Assembly (NCBI GenBank): GCA_025349905.2
Contig: MU625082.1
Location: forward strand, 1-12,211
Direction: 5' to 3'
DNA length: 12,211 nucleotides
Source: Blastocladiella britannica
Taxonomy: Eukaryota; Blastocladiomycota; Blastocladiomycetes; Blastocladiales; Blastocladiaceae
A program made the translations under genes and the position numbers. The notes beneath the pieces were generated by a model. It had not been told where the DNA came from and ran no database searches. It saw only the letters and a list, made by a program, of their open reading frames with translations. Each line of letters begins with the position of its first letter. Position 1 is the stretch's first letter. Shown here one piece after another: positions 1-7,628 of the stretch.

Positions 1-2114
1 GCTCCATGAGCGCGCCGCAGTGCATGCAATCATAACTAAACATAAATCAAGAGTGAGCAATCGCTCCAAAAAAAGAACAAGATGTACCGATCCAGAACCA
101 TATGCGCCTCACACCTGACCTCCCAACACACGGCGCACTGCTGCACGTCAGGCTCGTACCGCACCAGGCACGCAAAGCACAGCCCGCGGCGCACGAGCGC
201 GTTGCATGGGACGGTAGCGGGTGCGGCCGGCCGCGGCGGGCCATGGTCGCTCTCCATGCACGCGTCGTGCACGATCTGAAAGTCGGCGTGCGGCATCACG
301 GGCACAATGGACGCATCGATCGCGGTGCCATTGGCAGCGGTGGTGGGGCTGGTCGCGAGCTCAGGGACTAGCCGCTCCTCGATAAAGTGCTCGCACAGTC
401 CTGGGGGCGGGCCGCCGTGAAATCCGGTGGCACTGGCGGGAGTACCGCGGCGGTGGTAGTGCTGGTTCATCGAGTGGGTGCATGGCTGGCTGATACCCTC
501 GTCGTCGTCGTCGTCATCATCATCATCATCGTCATGGGCGGTTCCTCGTCTGCCCTCTGACATGGACGATGACGAGGACGACGTGGACGACGATGACGAC
601 GATAAAGATGATGACCCGTGATGGTGGTGATGATTTCCGTTACTGGATGCCACCACGCCGCATCCGCAGCCATGATGAGACCCGGGCCCAGCGCCGGCCA
701 GAAACGCCCGCGGATCGAGTTCCCCTGGACATGGGTAGTACGCGGTAGCTTCCGCCAGCGTCACGTTCGGGTCGCGCGCATCCACCATCCGAGCCCCGTC
801 CGGGCCCGGAAGCTCGTCCTCGGCGGCGTCGGCGACCGCGTCCATGTACCATGCGGGCACCGGCATCGGGTCTGGGTCCGTGCCGTCAGTCGGCTTCGTA
901 TTGGGTTGTTTGGGTATCGATTGGGGCGATGGAGCAGCGGCAACCGCGTGAGTGATGGTCCGGCCACCGTGACTGCGACTGACAGAGGTGAGTCTGTGCA
1001 CGGTAGCGACGCTGCGGCGCGATCGGGGCGCGGCGGCGGTCTCGGGGTCGACGGGCGTGCATGTTTTGGAACCCGCCGACGCGAACCGCACTTTACAGTG
1101 CCGGCATTTCGTCCACGACAAGTACGGCGACGATTTTGGAATCGATGCGACCAGGTGTGGGAACGCGGTGGGCACGATTGCCGATACCGGAATCGCGGTG
1201 GATGGGAGCATGGATCCCGCGCGCAATGCCGCGGCCAACGACGACGACGACGCGTCCTTGCTACCCGAGCCGGTGCCGCCCAGAAACTGCGACATGCGTC
1301 CGGCCCATGCATCCAGGACGACGTCCAAGACAGGCACGTCGTGCGGCGGCGGGTGTCCCTCAATGACCAGTCGCACGGGCTGCACGACGGTGGCCAGGCC
1401 CGTATCCGCCCAGTCAGACCTAACCCCACGCAACGTCCACAGCGAGATCGAGAGCGCGCACAGGCCCGGGAACGACCGCGGGTACAGCACCATTGCCAGC
1501 AGCGCCGCGGGTCGGAACGCGTCGTGGGTCTGCGCGTACGCCGGGAACCGCACGTGGGCGACGGCCGCTCGCAGCGGCGCCGACGCGCGCCGCAACACCG
1601 TCACCTGTTCGGTGCGGGTGAACCGCGACAAGTCCAGAGTCCGAGGCCGCCACGCAATCAGCCGCGCGAAAGCGGTTGCGCGGTCACTGGGCGGTGGGCC
1701 GGGCGGGTGCCAGACCAGCGCTGCGCCCGGGCATTGCAGCAGTTCGAGCGGCGTGGGGGTCAGCCAGAGCAGCGTGCACGAGAACACCACGTCGTGCATG
1801 GTACGGCAGCTGAAGGCCAGCGGGAGCGGGGACGGCGGGGGCACGCCGGTTGGGGTCGGGCGCGGGCCGGCAATGTACACCACCACCAGGTGCAAGATGC
1901 GCATCGGCAGCTGGACCAGTCGCGGCGACGGGAGTAGGTGCTGGTGGTGCTGGTGCTGGCGTCCTCCTTTGGAAGATGTTGACTTTGGAGGCCCCTTGGT
2001 ATCGTCGGTACCAGCGGTCGCGGCCGGTTGCTTTGGCCATGGCGCGGTACCACCACGCTGTTGCTTTGTTTTGTTGTTGTTGGAGCCCTTTGGGCGTTTG
2101 GTCGCTTTGCCCAT
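1..2114 (-). CDS. F-box-like protein with C-terminal Cys/His cluster (partial, runs off left edge)
   Basis: Exon 1 is 2114-88 (675 codons plus 2 nt) and exon 2 is 35-1, continuing outside the window. I start at the ATG at 2114 (MGKATKRPKG), preceded by an A/C-rich leader with A at -3; an ATG at 2339 opens a longer frame, but the added residues look like translated leader. Residues about 69-117 fit an F-box: LPMRIL, then CRTMHDVV, then LW, the usual spacing of LPxEIL, CRxW and LW, with an insertion of Pro/Thr between the helices. F-box proteins usually link substrates to SCF ubiquitin ligases through Skp1; that role is inferred. Residues 200-280 look folded but I do not recognise them. A CxxC pair is at 337/340. 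His, Ser and Asp runs occupy 495-538. The C-terminus carries C637, C646/C649, C660/C663, C668, H671 and, after the intron, C679/C682, suggesting a zinc-binding module. Confidence is high that it is a gene, moderate for the F-box. Confidence 0.72.
36..87 (-). other. Intron of the F-box-like gene (52 nt)
   Basis: Donor GTACAT at 87-82, acceptor TTTAG ending at 36. Read straight through, the frame stops at the TAG that is itself the acceptor (38-36). Splicing instead joins CG to T (Arg) and continues Y-D-C-M-H-C-G, adding a CxxC pair to the cysteine cluster. That gain of zinc ligands, and the GTAC donor shared with the other genes here, argue for the intron. Confidence 0.72.
501..632 (-). repeat. 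Homopolymer-coding tracts: poly-His, poly-Ser, poly-Asp
   Basis: In the reading direction the F-box-like gene encodes five His (632-618), a Ser-rich run broken by single Leu and Thr (614-564) and eleven Asp (533-501; GAC/GAT codons). On the plus strand the Asp run reads as GTC/ATC triplets. Mixed codons within each run suggest selection or age rather than a fresh triplet expansion. These tracts probably form a disordered linker before the zinc-binding tail. Confidence 0.85.
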
Positions 2115-2731
2115 ATTATGATTGTTGTTGTTGTTGTCGGTTTGGTCGTCGGTATGAGGGCAGCCAGTCCAAGCAAAGACCAGAACTAGAGTCGGAGGGG
2201 GCGACGAGAGCCAAGAAAGCGCGAGAGCCAGACAAGAAAAGAAGGGGTTCTTTTTGGTTCTGTTTGTATGCTCGCGTGAGTGAGCGCGTCTGTGTGTGGG
2301 GAGACGAAGACAAAAAGGGAAGAACATTGCAGGAGCCATCCCACGCTCCTGGCTTCGTACCTCGCAGTGCAGGGCCGCTCATATTGCAAATGTCGTTTTC
2401 TTTATGCATTCTCTTCCAATCCTCCCTGACACAAGTGTAAGTGACCCTTGGTCCCAAAGGTGCAAGAAAGAGATGTGGTCCTGCATCCAAAGTAACATTA
2501 TCGGCACGAGCAATGCTCGATCTCGTGTTGTACGACTCTAACTCGGGCGAAAAACTAAGTTGGATCCCGGACTTTGTTCAAAAAATCTTTGCGTCACCTG
2601 ATATGGCAACCACAGGATCAAAAGGTCACATGAGCACTCGAATTTTAATTTAATTTTTTGCCTCCACAGGCGTCAGGCAATCCAAAACCTCGACAGCGAC
2701 TTGCCAATAAGGAGCTAAATCCAAGAAGAAA
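2115..2731. promoter_or_regulatory. Head-to-head intergenic region between the F-box-like gene and NOP4
   Basis: Both flanking genes are transcribed outward. Next to the minus-strand gene the leader is A/C-rich on its own strand (CAACAACAACAACAATCATAAT before the ATG, 2136-2115), then a purine-rich tract on plus (about 2195-2250). An AT-rich block, ATTTTAATTTAA, lies at 2642-2653, about 80 bp before the NOP4 start, followed by TTTTTTGCCTCCACAG (to 2669), which resembles a splice acceptor. A GTACGA at 2530 could pair with it as a 5' UTR intron, but at about 140 nt that would be over twice the length of the others, so I leave it open. No clear TATA box. Confidence 0.5.
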
Positions 2732-5380
2732 ATGACCGACACAGCAACCACCACGACACCACCCACCGAGAACTCGACGCTGTTCGTGCGCGGTCTCCCC
2801 GGCGCCGCCAAGTCGGACGAGCTCGAGGCGTTCTTTGCCGAGTACGGCCCGATTCGCCAGTGCTTTGTGGTCACCGACTCGGCCGACTCGTCGCGCAACC
2901 GCGGGTTCGGATTCGTGCATTTCGCGGTCCCCGAGGACGCCAAGACCGCGCTGGCGGGGCTGGCCACTCGCCAGTTTAAAGACCGCAAGCTGTTGGCTGA
3001 AATCGCAAAGCCGCGGCAGTCGATGGGTACAGCATACTTTTTTCTTTGTTTTCTGGGTTTTGGACTGATCCCGTCATGGTGATGCGCAGAGGAACGCAGT
3101 GTCAAGAAACGGTCGCGCGCCGAGGCCGCTGGTAGCAGCCCCGCCGCCGCTGCTGATGCGTTGAAGCTGGTTCCCGACGCCAAGCGCCCAAAGGTACATC
3201 CACTACTGCTCCAATCGCATTCGCAGCATTAACGAACGAAGTACGCAAAATAGATCACGGCAACCACCACCTCGCGCCTGATCGTGCGCAACCTGTCCTT
3301 CACCTGCACGCCCGACCTTCTCAAGACCGCGTTCGCCAAGCACGGCGCCGTCACCGAAGCCACCATGCCCCGCAAGCACGAGGGCGGTCCGTACCGCGGG
3401 TTTGGGATCGTGCAGTTTGCGCATCGCAAGGACGCGATTAAAGCGCTCGAGGCCATGAACGAGGCCGAGATTGCGGGCCGCGCGGTCGCCGTCGACTGGT
3501 GTCTTCCGCAGGCACAGTTCTTGGTGGGCGAGGGCCATTCCAAGGAAGAGGCGGCGCGCCGGTTGCACGAGAAGTTTGAGAAGAAGGACAAGGAGGCTGC
3601 TGCTGCTGCTGCTAAGGCTGCGGCTGGTAGCGACGACGAGGAAGAGGAGGAGGACGACGAGGATGATGCCTCTTCAGCCGATGGATCCGATGACGACGAT
3701 GAAGACGAGGAGGACTCGGCCAAGGCATCAGCAACGACGACTGCGCGTCGCGGCCCGCTCCCAGCGCCATCGGCCGGCACCACGGTGTTTTTGCGGAACG
3801 TCCCCTTCACCGCCACCGAGGCGGAGCTGACGGCGTGCCTGAGCACGTTCGGCGACCTGCTGTACGTGAAGCTGACGCGCGACCGCGACTCGGGTAAGCC
3901 CAAGGGCACGGCGTTTGCGTGCTACGCGACGCGCGACGCCGCCGACGCGTGCCTGGCCGAGGCCGCCAAGACCAACTCGGTCGCATACGCGGTGTCCACC
4001 ACGTCGTCCATGACCGCCGACGGATCGAGTGCCGCCGCGATGGCCACCGCCGCGCCTCTCCCCAGTGGACCGTCGTTGTTGACTCCGGAACTCCCCTCGA
4101 CTCTGTCGGCGTCGCCGCTGGTGCTCACCGGCCGGCTGTTGAATGTGACGCGGGCCGTGGACCGCGAGACGGCGGCGACGCTGACGGCACGCGAGCGCGC
4201 GAAGCGCGACCGCCGCGACAAGCGGTTCACGTACCTGCTGCGCGAGGGCAACCAGGCCGATTTCGCCGACCGCACGCGCCAGCTCGAGCAGAATCCGGCC
4301 ATGTTTGTGTCGCGGTTGCGCGTGGCCATGCGCAAGTTGCCGCTGTACGTGGACGACGTGCAGCTCAAGCGGTACGCGGTGTGCGCGGCCCGCGCGTACC
4401 TGGAAAACGTGGTGGCCAAGGGCCTCGACAAGGACTGGCCGTTGCCCGACGAGGAGGAGGACGCCATCACCGAGATTGACCCGATGGCCACGCGCGACTG
4501 GGCCGAGGAGGCGGCCATGGTCCGGTGGACTGTCCGCCAGTCGAAAGTCGTGCGCGCCAAGGACCGCGTCGACGCCAAGTCTGGGATCTTACGGTCGCGC
4601 GGGTTCGGGTTTGTCGAGTTTGCGGAGCACCGCGCGGCGTTGGCGTGCGTGCGCGCACTGGCCGACCCGCAGTCGCCGTACGCGCGCAACACGTACATTG
4701 TGGCGCTGCAGGAGCGCGTGCCCAAGGTCAAGGGCGAGGGTGCCACTGCCGACGCCGCTGCTGCCATGGACGTGGACGAGTCGCCCGCCGCCGCTACTGC
4801 CGCTGCCGTGACCGAGGACGAGGAGGAAAAGGATTCCTCCTCCTCAGATGATGCTGAAGATGATGAAGAAAACGAGGACGAGGCCACGGCCTACATGGCG
4901 CCCGAGACGCTTCCCAACGGCCGCCCGATTCCCGACGTGCTGGTGGAGTTTGCGATCGAGAACAAGCAGGTGGTCAACATGCGCGACGCCAAGCTCAAGC
5001 GCGCGACCAAGATGCGGTCGGTCGCCGAGGCCCAGCGCGAGACCAACAGCGAGCGCGCCGCCGACTATGCGCGCGGCGCGCACGACCACCAGTCGTCGTC
5101 GTCCTCGCGTGGTCGCGGCGGCGCCCGTGGTGGCAGTCGGGGCGGGTTCCGCGGCGGATTCCGTGGCGCCTCTTCGTCGTCCGCACCAGGAGGAGGCCGC
5201 GGCGGCGGGTCGTTCTCGCGCGGCGGAGGGGCTACTGGCGGGTTCCGTGGCGGCCGCGGCGGGTTCAGCTCGCGCGGCGGCAGCGGGTCGTCAGACGGCG
5301 GCAGTCGCGGCCGGGGCGGGTTCCGTGGTCGCGGATCGTCGCGCGGCGGCGGCCGGGGTGGACGGGGCGGCTCGCACTAA
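2732..5380 (+). CDS. NOP4: Nucleolar RNA-binding protein, four RRMs, Nop4/RBM28 family
   Basis: Exons 2732-3026, 3090-3193 and 3254-5380 give 841 residues. Nop4/RBM28 proteins act in the nucleolus in 27S pre-rRNA processing and 60S subunit assembly. RRM1 has LFVRGL at 17-22 and RGFGFVHF at 57-64; RRM2 has LIVRNL at 142-147 and RGFGIVQF near 182-189; RRM3 has VFLRNVPF near 311-318 and KGTAFACY at 350-357; RRM4 has LRVAMRKLP near 488 and RGFGFVEF at 582-589. The long insert after RRM3, with RFTYLLREG and NPAMFVSRLR, is typical of this family and separates it from ordinary RRM proteins. An acidic tract (258-289) lies between RRM2 and RRM3, a second at about 649-676, and an RGG-rich tail at 752-841. 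The start ATG has an A-rich context (AAGAAAATGACC) and lies close before RRM1. The family is well known; the RGG tail looks like an addition. Confidence 0.9.
3027..3089 (+). other. NOP4 intron 1 (63 nt)
   Basis: Donor GTACAG after ATG-G, acceptor GCGCAG ending at 3089. The join makes GAG (Glu) and continues E-R-S-V-K-K-R-S-R in frame; reading through leads to a stop at about 3080. Confidence 0.88.
3194..3253 (+). other. NOP4 intron 2 (60 nt)
   Basis: Donor GTACAT directly after AAG (phase 0), acceptor AAAATAG ending at 3253. The next exon opens with I-T-A-T-T-T-S-R-L-I-V-R-N-L, restoring the first strand of RRM2. An earlier CGCAG near 3225 would give CAT TAA, an immediate stop, so the later acceptor is preferred. 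Confidence 0.86.
5108..5377 (+). repeat. RGG/FRG low-complexity coding tail of NOP4
   Basis: About 90 codons rich in Gly, Arg, Ser and Phe, with many RGG, RGR and GFRG units. Such glycine-arginine-rich tails are common in nucleolar proteins (fibrillarin, nucleolin), where they bind RNA and are arginine-methylated; that is family knowledge, not shown here. Codon choice varies between units, so it is not a recent tandem DNA repeat. Confidence 0.85.
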
Positions 5381-5740
5381 GAAGAAAAGAAGAGACGACG
5401 ACCATAAACGACTGCGCACTAAAACCGGCTTTGGAGATAGAATTCCAAGCTGTCCTGCCATGGAAATCGGAAAGCTATTTACTTTGTAAGAAATTCTCGT
5501 GTCCCAAATCCTTGCATCGGAATTCCAATGCCCATTTTTCTTTCCAATGTCAAACTAGTCTGGTTTTCTCGTTGATATTTCGGCCAGTCCTTCCATGATA
5601 CCCAATGGATATCCAGGCTGGGTTTCCACTGCCATTCCGATATCCCGCCTTTCCAGCTCCAGTGCTCGGATCCAGCATTTCCAATAGATTTCTTACATTC
5701 CAGCTATTTCCACTCGTCCCGGCCCCAACATCAACCGCTC

Positions 5741-6179
5741 TCATATGTCCTTGATCCTGGATTCCTGCTTGATCTTGGCCTTGATCCGCACTCGGTCGAG
5801 ACGGAAAGAAAGAGCGAAAGAGATCACACAGTCGGTGAGCTGATCGCGCTTGGACCGGTCCTTGAGGAGCCCAGTGAGACCAACGAAGGATCCAGACACC
5901 GATTCTTGTTTTTTTTTTGTTATGCTCACGATTGTTGAATGTAGTTTGATTTCCCGCAAAAAAAGTCCGAGTACCGGCACTGATTGCACCCAAGCGACCT
6001 GGGATGTCGGAATCTTTCCACTCGATTCGGAATGCCGTCAAAGCTTGTCCAAGATCCCCCTTCTCTGTTTTTCCCCCTGAGTCACAAACCCAGTTAAGCT
6101 CCCTATTCGAATGGGGAGTTCGCGTGTGTTCATTGAGCAGCCGTGTAAATAAATGTATAAATAATAATTTGTATTTCTC
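5741..6179 (-). pseudogene. Candidate unrecognised or decayed coding remnant
   Basis: Two pieces can be joined with the local splice rule: 6179-5975 and 5904-5741, with a putative intron 5974-5905 (GTACTC to AACAAG, 70 nt). The second piece ends at TGA (5743-5741) and reads G-S-F-V-G-L-T-G-L-L-K-D-R-S-K-R-D, then D-R-V-R-I-K-A-K-I-K-Q-E-S. By hand count over its last 49 sense codons, G/C is about 53%, 37% and 73% at codon positions 1, 2 and 3, the same bias expected of real genes here. The first piece lacks a Met after its upstream TAG (6182-6180) and has weaker bias. No family is recognised. It could be a truncated gene, a relic, or chance within the HP1-like 3' UTR. Confidence 0.28.
6099..6118. 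repeat. 20-bp near-perfect palindrome
   Basis: CTCCCTATTCGAATGGGGAG is self-complementary except at one symmetric pair (T opposite G, which can wobble-pair in RNA). It is centred on TTCGAA and lies about 80 bp downstream of the HP1-like stop codon, so it may be a 3' UTR hairpin or a protein-binding site. Function unknown. Confidence 0.6.
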
Positions 6180-6196
6180 CTATATACGCGCCCGCG

Positions 6197-7628
6197 TTAG
6201 TCGTCGGCCACGTCCATTGCATCGTCGTCTTCGGCATCGCCATTACCATTTTCGTCTTGCTGGTTGTTGTCGTCGTCGGCGGGGGTGGTTTTGAGCCGAT
6301 CGAGCAAAAAGTTCAGGATCTAATTCACGGCCAATGTCAGGGCAGTCCACTGCAGAGTAAAAGAAATGAATAAAACGTACGTGTTGCACGTAATGCACGC
6401 GCGCGTCCTTGATGGGCGCGTCAAGCACCTCCGTCTCGCCCTCGAACACCCGCACAAACACGTACTCGTCAGGGGCCATGTCCGCGTCGGTCCGATCGCG
6501 AATGTACATGTCGGAAATGTACACGGGCGGTGCATCTTCCACCGCTGGCGCCTTGCCACGGCTAGAAGTCCGGCGCCGCTTTCCGTTCGCTTCCTTGAGC
6601 TGGGGAGCAGCTGAGGCAGCGGCAGCACCAGCGGCGGCGCGGGCCGACATACGCGGCGACGGCGGCTCCGATCCCGCGCGGTTCAGTTCATCGTCCCCGT
6701 CTGCGCCGTCGTCCACGTCCGACAGATCGTCCACGTCCATACCGTCGACCTCCTGCTCCACAAACTCGACCCCGCGCTCGACGCACCGCACCAGGTCCGG
6801 GTTGGACTCGGCGCCCGGCGCCAGCCGACCCAGGACCAACATGCCGTCGTCGTCGATTTCCGTGACGTTGGCGTGGTCGGGCTCTACCAGCGGCAGCGAC
6901 GCTGGCCACCGGCCGCCGGTGCGCGAGCCATTGCGTTTGGCGGCGGTAGCTGTGGCCGTGACCGTGGCTAACGGTGGTGGTGGTGGTGGTGGTGGTGGTG
7001 GTGCCGTACCGGTGTTCGCGTTACCGTTCGTGGTCGCCGGGGTCGGGGTGACGGACCCAGGACGCGGCGACACCGGCGGCGGCGAAACAAGCCGCGGCGG
7101 TGTGCTCGGCTTGTCCGATCGCGGATCGTGTTTTTCAGGTGTCGGTACCTTCTTTGCTTTGCCCTTGGCCACCAATTTGGGCGTTGGGACTGTTGCAGGC
7201 GCCTTTGCTGCTGCCGACGATCGCGAGCTGCGCGACTGCGAAGCCGATACTGACGAAGGCTTCGGTTTTGATGATGAAGATGTCGCCCTTGATGGCCGTA
7301 AAGCCGAAGCGGCAGCGGCAGGGGTTTTGGGCAGCGCTCGGCCCGTGGCAGGGTCCAGTCCGGCCCGCGCACAGTACTCGGAGAGAAGATCGGTCGCGCC
7401 GCCGGCCAAGTTGGCGATCGGCTCCCAGGTGTTGGCGTCCTCGTTGTACCCAACCCATTTGACCAGGAACTTGGTGGTACCCTGTTTCCATTGTTATCAA
7501 TTATGATGGCCTTGCGAGGTGTCACGATGGACAGACCGTACTCGGTACATCTTGTGGTTGACCACGCTCTCAACCTCGTATATGCTGTCATTTTCGCTCG
7601 AGTCCGCGAGTTCATCAATCTTGTCCAT
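6197..7628 (-). CDS. HP1-like protein: chromodomain plus chromoshadow-like domain
   Basis: Exons 7628-7542, 7481-6381 and 6319-6197 give 436 residues. The chromodomain (about 16-65) is split by intron 1; joined it reads YEVESVV, then KFLVKWVGYNEDANTWEP, then LLSEYCARAG. Aromatic-cage positions are occupied (Y17, W38, Y41), so binding of methylated histone H3 Lys9 is expected from the HP1/Swi6 family. Residues about 350-407 resemble the dimerising chromoshadow domain: EYVFVRVFEG, then DAPIKDARVHYVQH, closed by the helix ILNFLLDRL that lies wholly in the last exon. Between them is a long disordered hinge (about 280 residues) rich in Ser, Pro and Ala, with ten Pro and a KRRR basic patch near 330 that could be a nuclear signal. 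The tail is acidic. It acts in the nucleus, probably in heterochromatin. It is longer than usual HP1 proteins. Chromodomain is certain; chromoshadow call is good but divergent. Confidence 0.85.
6320..6380 (-). other. HP1-like gene intron 2 (61 nt)
   Basis: Donor GTACGT after CAC (phase 0), acceptor GAATTAG ending at 6320. Joining gives V-Q-H followed by I-L-N-F-L-L-D-R-L, the expected closing helix of a chromoshadow domain, and an acidic tail to the TAA at 6199-6197. Reading through instead gives a basic tail (RRRRQQPARRKW) unlike the family. A CTGCAG near 6353 is too close to the donor to serve as acceptor. Confidence 0.85.
6973..7002 (+). repeat. (GGT)10 microsatellite coding poly-Pro on the minus strand
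   Basis: Ten uninterrupted GGT triplets. In the HP1-like frame they encode ten prolines within the hinge. The pure repeat, unlike the mixed-codon Asp run in the F-box-like gene, suggests recent slippage and probable length variation between strains. Confidence 0.9.
7482..7541 (-). other. HP1-like gene intron 1 (60 nt)
   Basis: Donor GTACGG after CGA (phase 0), acceptor AACAG ending at 7482. The join fuses Y-E-V-E-S-V-V-N-H-K-M-Y-R to G-T-T-K-F-L-V-K-W, making an uninterrupted chromodomain; without it the frame stops within the intron. Confidence 0.92.

Larger units (their letters stand above)
5381..6196. other. Convergent intergenic stretch between NOP4 and the HP1-like gene
   Basis: About 815 bp, less GC-rich than the genes. 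It must hold the 3' UTRs of both neighbours. A weak CATAAA lies at 5403-5408 for NOP4. An AT-rich run with a plus-strand AATAAA (6148-6153) lies beside the HP1-like stop codon. TTCCA occurs nine times on the plus strand between 5443 and 5712, plus TGGAA at 5461. A stop-free minus frame spans 6179-5550 and is described separately. I find no tRNA or recognisable transposon protein. Confidence 0.55.

Noticed and set aside
618..2121. Long plus-strand frames (439 and 377 codons) opposite the F-box-like gene
   Set aside because: They are Arg/Gly/Ala-rich shadows produced by high G/C on the antisense side; no motifs, and the minus frame has the F-box and Cys pattern.
2530..2669. Possible 5' UTR intron of NOP4 (GTACGA to CCTCCACAG)
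   Set aside because: About 140 nt, more than twice the length of all other introns, and no coding test is possible; left as a note only.
3597..3613. GCT repeat in NOP4 as a satellite
   Set aside because: Short Ala run in a coding linker; not long or pure enough to treat as a separate repeat feature.
3922..4887. 321-codon minus frame opposite NOP4
   Set aside because: Ser/Arg/Ala-rich antisense shadow of the RRM3-RRM4 region, which is clearly conserved on plus.
6042..6110. W-V-C-D-S-G-G in the unexplained minus frame, like the WxxDSGA site of retroelement proteases
   Set aside because: Only the DSG core matches; neighbouring residues and the rest of a protease, integrase or reverse transcriptase are absent.
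6146..6166. AT-rich run with AATAAA as the NOP4 polyadenylation site
   Set aside because: It is about 770 bp beyond the NOP4 stop and next to the HP1-like stop; such a long 3' UTR seems unlikely in this compact layout.
6409..7506. 365-codon plus frame opposite the HP1-like gene
   Set aside because: Low-complexity antisense shadow; it crosses both the intron and the hinge and has no domain.
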